Assembly: GCF_901000735.1 (NCBI RefSeq)
Contig: NC_081543.1
Coordinates: forward strand, 13,853,574 to 13,917,573
Origin: Corylus avellana
Taxonomy: Eukaryota; Streptophyta; Magnoliopsida; Fagales; Betulaceae
Length of the DNA: 64,000 nt
Direction: 5' to 3'
The notes under the pieces were generated by a model. The model was given only the letters and a program-made list of their open reading frames with translations, did not search any database and had not been told where the DNA came from. Within the stretch, counting starts at the first letter, position 1. The number at the start of each line of letters is the position of its first letter. The translations under genes were made by a program, and so were the position numbers. This document shows positions 35,301 through 46,107 of the stretch, piece by piece.

Positions 35301-38300
35301 TTGAGTGAACAGTAGGTTTGAAAAATGAGCTCAGTCGAATTTATGATAGGAGACCAGATCCTAGTTTCACGGGATCTTTTGACAAAAAATCCTTTGCGGC
35401 CCGAGGTCGCCTAACGCTTTGTTGTTTACTGTTTATTTCACCTGAAGTGAAATTTTTTTTAAAGCCACTCGTCTGCTGCTTCCAGAAACTTAAAAAAAAA
35501 AAAATCTCTTAAGTTTATGACGCTCAGTCTCTTCTCAGTACTTCATCTCTCCCAAATTCTTTGTATTCTCAACTATTTTTCCTTACTCTCCTAAATATGG
35601 CAGCATCATCGTCATCCGTTAACAACATCGATTTGAATGTTGCTCCTGCAGCACAACCCATTGTTATTCCTAACGTGCAACCGGATGTGCTTATTGTTCC
35701 CCCTAAAGTGCCTGCTATACATCCCGTCGTACCTATTGCACACCCTAATGAACCTGCTACATATCCTGACGTATGGCAGTCAACTTTTGCCTTTGACAAT
35801 CGTCCTATCACTATTCACGATTCTGTCATGCTCCACGATTCTACTGCTGTAGCGGTGGCCAAAGGTTTCGTAATTCCACGGGATCAAACATTGTTGGCTG
35901 ATAGATCGGATACTGATGCTATTAATGATTCATTGGCGTTCAATATCCAAGATGCTGCTTCAGTTTCTGACATGGCACGACGTTTGAGTGCCAGACCTGT
36001 TGAGCTGAAAGTCTTAAGAAAACAAATTGGGGTCTTACAGCGACTACTCAAATACTACAAACGAAAACACGTGGATTTGAAGCAGGAGAATACTCAGCTG
36101 AAAAAGATGGTGTTATCTTATGCGGAATACATGGGACCAAAGATGCTAGAAATGGAGAAGAATACCGAACATCTCCAACGACAGTACGATAAACTCTGGG
36201 TCGATGTCCATGGGTGTTGCAAGTCTTTCCGCACAAGCTCTAGTCGAGTACCTCATTATAAATAAATATTCTCTTTGATAATTCAATTATATAAATATAT
36301 GCGATTCTGCTCATACTAGGTTTTCTCTGTGCAGAAATAATATTCCCAGAGCAGCTCTGTGGAATCATCTGTTCATCATTACCACATGTCTCTTTATGCA
36401 GCAAAATTTTTTTTTATTATTATTTTAACAATGGACACTAGTGTGTAATATTATAAGGAGCTTGTTCTCCAACCATTTCTTTTCGTAATCATCCAGTACT
36501 AATTCAATATTCAGTATGTAATCATTCTGTCATTGTAATAACTTCCTTTAAACAAACAATTTGTTTAATAAGTTAATCACTTCAATAAAACATCTAAGTA
36601 TGCACCATCACATGTTATCAACCTCTAAAATACATGAATATCATTGAACATATATCTTATAAAGGAAAATTAGATCATATCACTATATTATATTGTCTTT
36701 CAACTCTTACCTTTATGCTTCAAAATACCTCAAGAATAATAATCAATCATCTTTACCTCCTGAAAGAAAATTATATCAAAAGCTTTGGCATGTAACTAAA
36801 ATTCTCATAACACAATACCTACTAATGCCTCAAAATTTAAATATTGTTCATAGCGTAGGAGCACTAATTCATCTTCAAAACTTTAAGCGTCACTTCTATA
36901 CAGTTTATCTCAATTACATAAAACCTAACACCTTAAATTCTAAAAATTACCTCAAAGATTTCATGAATTGTACCTTAAAGTCATCACGATCATCCAAAAG
37001 TATCAAAATCCTTAAACCACAAATGTAAATATCAAAATATTTTATAGATTCTAGGGTATACCTCATTTGCATTTATCCCTACAATACTTAAGCATTCACT
37101 TCATGTTACTACGTAATCCCTATTCACCAATCTATATATTACCACATTAATCATAGTGTCATTATTGTCATCAACTAAACCTTAGTCATTACCAAAAACT
37201 CATATAAACTCTTATATCATTAATTCAGCTCAAGAATCATTTCACAACCGACATCCATAAAACCATTCGTTACCAAGTCATTTACACAATTTATCTCATA
37301 ACCTAAATCCATAAAACCATTTTGTCACCAAGTTAATTACACAAATCATCTTGCAACCTAAATCTATAAAATCATCATACGATTTTTTTTTTTTAACCAA
37401 AAATTATCCCTTAGAAAATGCCCATGCATCATTTATTAGAGACCATTCAAAAATACATACTCGGCCGGAATGTGGCTTCCCATTAACCCCATTTTTTTTT
37501 TTTGTGAAAAATCTGCCAGAACCTTATAACCTTTACTCTGATACCAAAATTGTAACATCCCCAGCCTGTTAAGGCTGAGTTTACCACTTTTCTTCTTACT
37601 CAACAAAAGTTTTTGCAAAGATCTATAAGGTCTATCAGAGTACTTGATTTTAAAGGATACGATTAATGTATAAAACATTATTCAAGAGATATTATTACAA
37701 GCGAAATTAGGAAACATTAAACTTTAGTTGCGGAAAATCATATTATTATAATAACTGATATGAAAAGACTGTGAAAGTTAATAATTATTCCCGCCCCCAT
37801 TCCGGCCTCCTATTCCAGCGTCCTTTCTACCTGAAAACAAGAAATAAAACTGAATGAGCCCAAAAGGGGCCTAGCAAGTAAAATCCACAACCATAAATAG
37901 TTTTACTCCTTGTTCTTAGTTTTGAAAATCGTTTTCACAAATAAATATATATCCAGCCATAATAATACATGTATGTACGGTTGCATCTCCCGTAGCATAA
38001 ACGTGCTATTACATCTAGTAATAGATCATCGTCATAAATTATCTTTGTAAATCATCATAGTATATCAACGTTGTAAATCATCATTGCAAATCATCATAAT
38101 ATATCATCATTGTAAATCATATTATAATTTTCTCATATTAGGGCCCATGTACACTATTACCCCTGTGTACGAGGGTTGCGGGTCCTTGTGACCATGGCAC
38201 TGAACTGTGGCCACAGCCATGCCCGACCGTCAATTAACTCTTTTCTTGGTGCACTCAACGGTCTGTTGATGGAATACCACCTTCTGGTATAGCCTCCTTC

Positions 38301-39389
38301 AGTGTTTTCGCCTCCATCTGAGTATCGATACCAAACTTTTCTCATTCTTATTTATCTTGGGGCTAAAAATACTCTCCTCCATACATGTGCCCTCATTTCA
38401 TAAACATTTATCTCATCTTTTGTACTTTTCTTTGTACTTCTTTTGATGCATCTTAAGGCAATATGTAGGAGAGTTTATCATCTTTCTTCTTTCTTATAAT
38501 CATCATCATTTCTCAACTTTCTTTTCTAAAAAATGGAAACTTTTCCAAATATAAACTTGTGTACTTAGAAAGCATTTAAAGAAATAGAAACTTTCTAAAT
38601 AATTCTTTTAGAAATCCTTCATGCATGCAACATATCTCCATGACAGGTAAATAAAATAATCATTTACAGTTTGATACAAGAATGAATAAATAGCATGACA
38701 TGAAGTAATTTTAGAAGGAGTAGTGAATTTACTTACCTCTAGACTGAAACTAAAAAGTGGTCTGAAGAATCTAGTTGCTCTAATCTGACTAACAGCACTA
38801 GTATATCTTTTGAAACTAATTTCTCAAGCTCGTTCTCTTTCGTGTTCTTTCTTTCTTGCAACGCTTTGTCTCGCCCTTTCTCTCTCTGTTTCGTGTAAAC
38901 ACTTTCAGAAAGAAGAAATAACGAGTAGAAAACGGAAGAAAGAAGAATATGTGGAAGAGAAGGGAGAGGAGTGGTGAAATTTGTGAAGGGGAATAACTCT
39001 ATTTATAGGGAAAAACCAAGTACTATTCTACCTTCCATTTTATTATTTCATCTACCAACACTATTATACATTCATTTATCCATCTACAATTCTACCCTCC
39101 TTCTACTAATACTATTATACCTACCATTGACTATTCTACATTCCCTTACTATTCTACCTTCCATTTTATTATTCTATCTACCAACACTATTATACCTACA
39201 TTTATCCATTTACAATTCTTCTTACCATTTACTATCCTATTATTTCACCAATTACCATTCTCTAATTACCACTCTCTGTAATATCATAAATTTCTCCAGA
39301 ATCAAAATCATAGGCTAAAATGAATATCAAAATAACATCATCATCAAAATAATCTATTTAAATAACTTTGAAAATTTCAGGGCGCTACA
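32395..39389 (-). mobile_element. Element B, second copy (left LTR truncated)
   Basis: LTR remnants 32395-33797 (lacking the outer 409 bp seen in the first copy) and 37551-39389 flank a 3.75-kb interior with the same layout as element B. The right end is followed by attat and element A LTR sequence, exactly as in copy 1, so both copies descend from one insertion event. The interior carries the intact antisense ORF at 35597-36265. Confidence 0.88.
35597..36265 (+). CDS. Intact coiled-coil ORF on the antisense strand of element B
   Basis: 222 aa from ATG 35597; an in-frame upstream ATG at 35561 would add 12 residues. The N-terminal 60 residues are Pro/Val-rich and low in complexity (IDLNVAPAAQP, then repeated P-x-V-P steps). 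Residues about 60-130 are mixed. Residues about 130-200 form a strong predicted coiled coil with Leu heptads (LKVLRKQIGVLQRLLKYY, then LKQENTQLKKMVLSYAEY). It ends with Cys and Ser-rich residues. No enzyme domain or signal peptide was seen and I do not recognise the family. Antisense extra ORFs are known in Tat-lineage Ty3 elements such as Grande and Retand; this may be an independent case or a captured host gene. The copy at 24620-25287 is broken. Confidence 0.55.
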   Translation: MAASSSSVNNIDLNVAPAAQPIVIPNVQPDVLIVPPKVPAIHPVVPIAHPNEPATYPDVWQSTFAFDNRPITIHDSVMLHDSTAVAVAKGFVIPRDQTLLADRSDTDAINDSLAFNIQDAASVSDMARRLSARPVELKVLRKQIGVLQRLLKYYKRKHVDLKQENTQLKKMVLSYAEYMGPKMLEMEKNTEHLQRQYDKLWVDVHGCCKSFRTSSSRVPHYK

Positions 39390-39776
39390 ATTATGTTAAT
39401 TTTTTGCATTTTTTATTATCTTAAACTGACTTTATGTTTACTTTATTAGGGTTAGGGTTTTGGGAGTCTTTATTTCGTTATTTTATTAAGTTTAGGGTTT
39501 GTGGGGGATTTATGTCATATTTTATTATGTTTAGGGTTTTGAGGCTATAAATATATGCTTATAGCCTCCAGAGAAAACAATTGTTGTTTATTATTGATTT
39601 TGATGAATAAAAAACCTCAGAGTTGAGCGTTCTTCTTTCTTTTCCTTCAAAACCTAGAGAGTATCTACCTTTTGTCAAGAAGAATTCTTAGATCTTTGAT
39701 AGAATCTAGATTTGTAGTTATTTATCCGTTGTTTATTGATGTTCTTCGCTGCAGTCCATTAAGTCACGCTGCATCA
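39390..39776 (+). repeat. 3' LTR remnant of element A in copy 2
   Basis: attat followed by the right-hand part of the element A LTR, ending tgcatca and then catat. The rest of element A (5' LTR, gag, left part of the 3' LTR) is not present before this copy of B. Confidence 0.88.
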
Positions 39777-40446
39777 CATATGGCTTTCACCAAAGCCAGT
39801 TGAGCTTGTCTAATAGTGATATCATCTTCAAACGTGTAGCATCCTTTACAATAAAATATGATTGTTCTATTATTATTATTATTGTTATTTTAGTTCAGAA
39901 AATGATTCCACTGCCTTTCCTAGCTATGCCAGGGGGGGCATTCAAGAAACCCTTACCTTTTGTATTAGTTTAGTTCAGAATAAATGTTGACGTTCCTTCA
40001 ATATTTTCTTGCTGAAGGAGGGAATTTTTTACCATGAAATCTAATTATTCTACTGTTATTAATTATTATTTTAGCTCATAAATTGAATTCTATTGCCTTT
40101 CCATGCATTTCAGGTAAAAAAAAACACTTTTTACCCGACATGATTTTGATGTCTACATGTTTCTCACGTACAAATTTGTTTTACCATGCTTGTATGTGAA
40201 GACTATAATTCCCTTCTGCCTTATTTGGTGAAAGCCAAAAATTGTCCACTTCTTTTTTTAACTTTATAATATTTTTACTTTTTATATTACATCATTAATT
40301 CTCGTTTTTTTTTTTTTTTTTTTTTTTTTGTGTGTAAAAATCATCACACGGGATAACCTATTCCTGCACATGTGAAAACTGGAATGCATGTCTCAAAGCT
40401 AAAAGTTTATTTATTTATATTTATATATATATATATATATATATAT

Positions 40447-41765
40447 GGGCAAGGCTTACATGCGGTACTTTAGAAGTACCGCAATCTATGGTACTTTGGG
40501 TTGAAAGGTTGAGATCTTTCAAGGGGATTTTAACCCCAAAACGGCAGTAGGAAAGGTTTTTTTTAAAAAAAAATTTGACGGGAGGAAGGGATGCCTGTTA
40601 ACTCTCCCATCCAAACGTCAACTATGTTCTTTCTTCTCCAAAACTTCTCCCTCTCTGTTCTCTTTTTCAACTCTGTTCTGTCTTCCCCTCTAGTGCACTA
40701 TGGGTAGAATCTTTTCCTTTCACATCTCCACCTCCTTCTCTTTCCTCCGCTTTCTCTCTCCCTCCACGACCCCAAAGTCGCCTTCCAAATCTCCTCCCTC
40801 CTCTGCCACCCCAACTCCAGCGCTAGCGACGCTTCAGAACCCACATCCTCCACATCTCTATTGTCTAATTCCCTCTCCAAAACCCAATCAGCTATTCAAT
40901 CACTCTCCTCCATCCTCTCGGCCTCAACCCCACCTCCTTCTCTCTCCTACGCTTTCTCTCTCCTCCACATTTCCGAAGAAACCATTGTTGTTGCTTGGAG
41001 ATTTTGTAATCGATTCCCTTCTGAGTCTTATTAGGTATGAGATTTTTTTTTCTCCAGCATATTCTATTGTCATGGGGGATTTAGTACTCCCAACAGAAAT
41101 TTGAGGCTTCTCCTTGGATTGCTTTTCAAGTAGATCTGTGAAGGAGTTTGTGGAGGAATGTAAGAATGCTACAAGAGTCACTAGTTAGCATCAAGATTTA
41201 TTAAAGATCAGGCGTGAACTGAACTGGGTAGCTGGCACACCAATCTTATGATAGCCAGTGATGAGAGTTGGTCAAATTTTGCACATCGTGATAGTGTTTA
41301 TGTTTCTATAATTCTGTTCTGGCCAAACCGGTGCATGTGCCGATTCCAGTGCCGTCATCGGCGAGGCTGGTGGTGGGTGTCATCGGATATTCCCAAAGGG
41401 AAATAGGAAAACCTGGAAAGGAAACTAATTTTTGTCCTTTTTTTTTTCAATGGCTTTTAGATGAGATATGAGGTCAACGTCGTTTCGGGGCTGTCGGTAT
41501 CGACAAGCAGAGAGAGTCTGGAGATTTTGTCGATTTTGAGTTTTTCTACCCATAACCCACCAGGGGGAAGAGAGAACAAAGTTGAAAAAGATAACAGAGA
41601 GAAGTTTTGGAGAAGAGAGAGAGAGGATGTTTGGATGAGAGAGTTAACAGGCATCCCTTCTTACTGTCAATAATTTTTTAAAAAAGTCCTAATTGCCGTT
41701 TTGAGGTTAGAATCCTCTTGAAAGATCTCAGCCTTCCAACTCAACATACCGCAGATTGCGGTACT

Positions 41766-41768
<3 letters not shown>
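40447..41768. mobile_element. Mutator-like element with gene-like interior, in repeat copy 2
   Basis: The left end gggcaaggcttacatgcggt and about 120 bp of inverted terminal sequence match the complete element at 56015-57380. The right terminal repeat stops at gcggtacttct, where a (CT)n(AT)n(AG)n repeat begins, so the outer end is lost. The interior has a Pro/Ser-rich plus-strand ORF (40700-41104), then a segment homologous to the exon-intron-like part of the other copy. No transposase was seen. It is absent at the matching site near 29433 in copy 1. Confidence 0.8.

Positions 41769-41857
<89 letters not shown>
41766..41857. repeat. Composite (CT)n(AT)n(AG)n microsatellite
   Basis: About 12 CT units, then 17 AT, then 16 AG. 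The whole 92-bp tract is self-complementary and could form one long hairpin. It truncates the right end of the Mutator-like element. Confidence 0.95.
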
Positions 41858-41860
<3 letters not shown>

Positions 41861-41983
41861 CTACAGAAAAAGAAACATAATAAATGACATCCTAGCTAAA
41901 AGGTTAGATACGGCAGCATGCATGCCAAATCACTTGTCAACTGAAAGAAAGCTCTATCTGGCTCCCACCCTCTTCCTTTTTCA

Positions 41984-42418
41984 TTATTCCATTTCAACTG
42001 CTTCAAGCTCAACTGGAGGAGGAGTTTGGGTGATGCAGGTAATGAAAAAGGCAGGAATAGCTTGGAGGGCATCACAAACCCATAACAAAAACCGCTTCAA
42101 AACATCCAACACCATTTCATACCAAGGAGACAAGATTAGCAACATGGAAAAGGCAAACCAGAAAAGTGGTGATGGGAAAAAGATGGAGGCCAGCAATGAA
42201 AGAGTGAGGGGGGCACAGAAATGCCCTGCCCTAAACTGAAGTGGCTCCACGCTAAGAGGGAGCTTGACAGAGGTGAAGAGGAAGAGGAGTGTGGCAATGG
42301 CAATAGCCAGACATGCCATCACAAATATCTCATTGTTCAAGCTATGATCTTCAGCCCAAGGCTTCCCCAGATTGAGTAGTGGGGGAACCACATATCTCAA
42401 ATCTACCAAAAACCGCAT
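41984..42418 (-). CDS. Small multi-pass membrane protein, copy 2
   Basis: 144 aa, identical in protein sequence to copy 1 (29599-30033), with only about two silent or non-coding differences by eye across the ORF. Start ATG at 42418-42416; TATA box at 42509-42518. The features are those described for copy 1. Whether this is a second locus or the other allele of copy 1 depends on how the 30935 gap is resolved. Confidence 0.75.
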   Translation of the reverse strand: MRFLVDLRYVVPPLLNLGKPWAEDHSLNNEIFVMACLAIAIATLLFLFTSVKLPLSVEPLQFRAGHFCAPLTLSLLASIFFPSPLFWFAFSMLLILSPWYEMVLDVLKRFLLWVCDALQAIPAFFITCITQTPPPVELEAVEME

Positions 42419-42508
42419 TCTCCTCTGCTCGATCTCCACAAAGCAATGATTTTGGGGAAAAAGAAGTGGGGGCTGAATCTGAATGGAATCTCATTAAAGC
42501 AACTGGAG

Positions 42509-42518
42509 TGTATTTATA
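42509..42518 (-). promoter_or_regulatory. TATA box of membrane-protein copy 2
   Basis: The minus strand reads tataaataca about 90 bp before the ATG, identical to copy 1. Confidence 0.6.
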
Positions 42519-43317
42519 GGGGGTCAGTGTGGGACCAGTTTTCTCTGGTCGGTAGGAAATAACAATATTAAACTATTGAATAAATTATTAAATTTATATT
42601 TTCACATGGTATTAAGCCAAAAATTTAAGGTTCTAACCTAAAAAGTAGTCTTATCTTTTATAGTTTGAAAAGATTTGTTTAACGGTGAATATGTGGGTTA
42701 AAGAGTGCTAGGGCTAATGAAACCTAAGCTAATTGATTTTTATTGAATGAATTGTTAGGTGATGGCAAAATGGTTGGAGTTTATGAGAATTATATATATA
42801 AGAGTGGGGCTAATCAAACCCAGGGTAACCGGCTTGTTGCTCAGTGATGACACTGAAAACCTAAAATTTCCTTTAATGGACTCGGCTAGCTGGAGTCAGA
42901 ACTCAAACAATTGGCTCATTTTACGTGTCGCCGAAGTGGGTCCCCAGCCACCTAGTTTGTTTTGTTCGTGAGTAATTTCTTATGCACCAGAACCAGCTTT
43001 ACATGCAAGTGCCGCCTGACTCAAAAGCTACTCCCTACTCCCCTGAGCAAACCAACTGGGACCGCTTTGGCAATTGGCAACTTTTCTTATTTTATCAAAC
43101 CCGGCCATCTCATTTTTTATTGAATGGAAATTGATTTGTCTTATGCCCTCTTTCCCAATTCCCATTTCAGTTTCCTTCCCACTTAAACCAAATGAGGTTC
43201 CAGCTCAAGTGACTCAAGCAAAAGGCATTGTAGTAAAGCAACACAATGGGTTGATAACTACAATGAAGAAAATATATATATATTTTCCAAAATAAAAACA
43301 CGTTTTTTCAAATAAAA

Positions 43318-44829
43318 AAAATTAGAAGGATAGAAATTTCCTATAAACTGGGTTCTAGGAACTCCTACAACCAAACAACTAAAAAATTTATATGTATCAC
43401 TTAATATGTGAGAAGTACATATTTTTATAATAGCATACGTGTTACTTTTTAAAGGCTAGATTGTAAGAACTCATATAACTTAGTTTGTTTTTTTTTTTTG
43501 GACATGTTCGCACAAGAGGGGGGAGGGGGATTCAAACTAGTGACCTCCGCTTCATTAGGCGTGGTCCCAGCAGATTGAGCTACATCTTGAAAACATATAA
43601 CTTAGTTTGTTAAGGAATAAGTGAAAGAAAAAAAAAATTACCAAGATTTAAATACATATCTTGGATTTGTATATGACCAATAAAAAAAAAAAAAAATCGG
43701 GTAAGATATCAAGATCTTTAAAAAAAAAAAAAAAAAAAATTCTAATCTAGTTTGTAAGAATTATTATTATTATTTTTCACAAATAGCTTCCAAAAATGAC
43801 TTGTTATGTGAGAAACATATATATTTTTTTTAAGGCAATTATATAATAAGTCCTTGAGTCAACTCTTCCAAATTTAAAAATTCTTAAGTTTTTTTTTTTT
43901 TTTTTTTTTCAAAAATTTATTCGCGAGTCAAAATTTTTTAACAGCGGTTAATCCTAATCAAAACCCACCGTTTCACTTCATTAAAATATTAATTTAATTT
44001 TAAAATTTAAATTTAAAAATAAAAATAAAAAAATTGAAATGGTGGTCAAGGGTGACGGCGCCTGACTTTATATATCTCCCAACATTCTTAACTACTTGAG
44101 ACATTAACATCCACCCGGTTATTTTTTTTTATTTTATTTTTTTCAAAAGCAAAAGAATAAAGAGAATGTGTTGAGAGATGGATGCTTGATAGTGTTGAGT
44201 TACGTGAGTAACATTTCTCATAATGTTTTTGAGATGAAAAATGCTTGGTTTATATTTTTGGTCCATCTCTTATTTCTTTGCTTCTTTGTTGTGGTTTAAC
44301 TCCTACCTTAAGTGGAGTATTATCTTGTTTTGATTTGGACCCACTAGGGGTATCAAAACGTATGGTGTGTTTATGTGTTTGTATTGTGGTAGAACTCTAG
44401 CCATAAATGGAGATTTATAACTTATATTATCTTTATATTGTGTTAAATATTAGTTGTGTTTTTATTCTCAACTTGAGACCTATCAATTAGTATCAAAGCA
44501 CAAGGTATGACTACTAATCGTGAGATAATTGAATCTTTAGAGAAAGCATTCAACGCTTGAAGGGAGGTGCAACTAGGTTCCACAAATTTAATGACAATTT
44601 TAAAAAGAAAAAAATAAAACATGTAATAGAAAAACATCAAACGCACCACATTTTGAGATTGATCAGCGATGCACGTCCCCCTCCAACCATTACCTGCAGC
44701 TCCCGTGTTCTTTGAGAACCCAAAGACCCAAACCAATCAGCAGTTTTTTTCTCTGATCAATCTTGCAGTCTGCAAAGACTCTTATCCCACAATCCGTTAC
44801 ACACACGTACAGGCGTACAGCCATAAGAT
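43318..44829. other. Intergenic DNA right of the direct repeat
   Basis: AT-rich with several poly-A and poly-T runs. It contains one SINE (43490-43593). The last about 200 bp should hold the promoter and 5' UTR of the OEP40-like gene. No TATA box is obvious. Confidence 0.6.
43490..43593 (-). mobile_element. tRNA-derived SINE with perfect target duplication
   Basis: It is flanked by an exact 18-bp duplication, catataacttagtttgtt (43472-43489 and 43594-43611). On the minus strand it starts near tgtagctcaatctgctggga (A-box-like), continues to ggtcactagtttgaatccc (B-box-like, as in tRNA TPsiC arms), and ends in poly-A (poly-T at 43490-43499 on the plus strand). At about 104 bp it is a short, probably tRNA-derived SINE moved by LINE enzymes. 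Confidence 0.85.
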
Positions 44830-46107
44830 ATGAAGCTCTCCCTCAAGTTCGAAGACGACCCCCACGACCCCTACCACCACCGCAACGAAAACCCAATCCT
44901 CAAGGCCAAAATACCCGTAACCATCTTCAACCAACCCTTCGTCTCCTCCACCACCGCAACAGCCGGCAGCTCCCCTTCAGACCTCTCCTTCTCCCTCTCC
45001 ACCAGCTTCCCCTCGGGCCCTTCTCTCAAGCTCTCCTACTCTCCCACCCCCACCACCGCAGCATCTACTCCTTTCTCTCTCTCCCTCAAGTCTGGCCTTG
45101 GCCTCTTTGGCTCCCCACACAACTCCCCCCTCGTCTTCTCCGCTCATTTCTCCTTCTCCCCAACAAGCACTCCCATCCCCACCTTCTCTCTCCACTTGAA
45201 GCCGCAATTTGGCCACTTTTCCCTCAAAAGATCGACTTTCTCCGACCCCGGTTCTAACCAGATTTCTGGGCCTTTCTCCAACGGTGGAGATAAAGTGAAT
45301 TATGGGTCTTTCTCCAACGGTGGAGAAAAAGTCAATTCGGATTGTGGGTCACATGCTAATGGTGAGTTTGGAAATGGGTTTGCGTTAGATGGGTCATCTG
45401 TTTGGCAGGAGCTGAAATTGGAGCCTTGTAGTAGTAAAGATGGAGTTACAAACCCTGATTTCAGGGAGAATTGTGGGATTCATTCAAATGATGGAATTGG
45501 GTTTGTGCCAGAGAGGCAATTGGCTTGGAAGAACAGTGGGAAAGATGGGTTTTTGTCTGGAGTTGCGGTTATGGCAAGGACGGTATTGCCAGTAACCAAA
45601 AGGGTTATGGTGAATTTGCGGTGGGGCGTGAATTTTCCGTCTGATTTGGGAAAGAGAATGCCGTATTTGACGGTGAGTAAGATTGGTATACAGAGGGTTC
45701 AGCAGGTGAAGGAGGTGGAGAAGATGAAGAACAGTGGTGAGAGTAATGCGGGTGATTTGGACCTTTTGAAGGGAATGTGGTTTTGGATGAGAAGGGATTT
45801 GGAGGTTTTGGAGAAGGAAAATAAAGAGATGAACCAGAGTTTGGAGGAGATGAGAACAAGAATTTCTGCTAAAAAATTTCGTGGGGATAGTGATGGTGTA
45901 AGGAAGAATGTTTCACCACCTACAAGTGAGAGTTCTAGCACGTTTGAGCAGTGGAGGAGCAAGAAAAGTGGTGGAGAAGAGAATGGGCGAAGAGAATCGA
46001 AAAAGTCCTTGAATCAGGTGAGCGATATGGAATCTGAATTGCAGAGAGCTCTCAAGGCAGATGTGGAATCTGAATTGCAGAGAGCTATAAAGGCGGCTTC
46101 CTCATAG
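44830..46107 (+). CDS. OEP40-like chloroplast outer-envelope beta-barrel protein
   Basis: A 425-aa ORF without introns. The N-terminal 140 residues have the alternating polar and hydrophobic pattern of beta strands, with blocks KAKIPVTIFNQPF, SGPSLKLSYSP, PFSLSLKSGLGLFGSP and SLHLKPQFGHFSLK. This order agrees with my memory of OEP40 (Arabidopsis At3g57990), a glucose-permeable channel of the chloroplast outer envelope. The middle has a short Gly/Asn/Ser tandem (GPFSNGGDKVNYG, then GSFSNGGEKVNSD). A later block (about 237-290) again looks beta-rich (RVMVNLRWGVNFPSD). Residues about 310-345 form a likely coiled coil. The C-terminus holds two copies of ESELQRA[LI]KA. The first ATG starts the conserved block directly. 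The family call rests on memory and needs a profile search; the ORF itself is secure. Confidence 0.7.
   Translation: MKLSLKFEDDPHDPYHHRNENPILKAKIPVTIFNQPFVSSTTATAGSSPSDLSFSLSTSFPSGPSLKLSYSPTPTTAASTPFSLSLKSGLGLFGSPHNSPLVFSAHFSFSPTSTPIPTFSLHLKPQFGHFSLKRSTFSDPGSNQISGPFSNGGDKVNYGSFSNGGEKVNSDCGSHANGEFGNGFALDGSSVWQELKLEPCSSKDGVTNPDFRENCGIHSNDGIGFVPERQLAWKNSGKDGFLSGVAVMARTVLPVTKRVMVNLRWGVNFPSDLGKRMPYLTVSKIGIQRVQQVKEVEKMKNSGESNAGDLDLLKGMWFWMRRDLEVLEKENKEMNQSLEEMRTRISAKKFRGDSDGVRKNVSPPTSESSSTFEQWRSKKSGGEENGRRESKKSLNQVSDMESELQRALKADVESELQRAIKAASS

Larger units (their letters stand above)
32395..43317. repeat. Large direct repeat, copy 2
   Basis: Counterpart of 21393-30934. Similarity ends at 43317, exactly the base that corresponds to the contig end before the 30935 gap. 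It includes a Mutator-like insertion absent from copy 1. The coincidence of the repeat edge with the gap edge points to overlapping contigs or haplotypes as a possible origin. Confidence 0.9.

Noticed and set aside
43520..43593. tRNA gene on the minus strand
   Set aside because: A- and B-box like sequence is present but no cloverleaf can be drawn, and long target duplications with a poly-A tail show a SINE.
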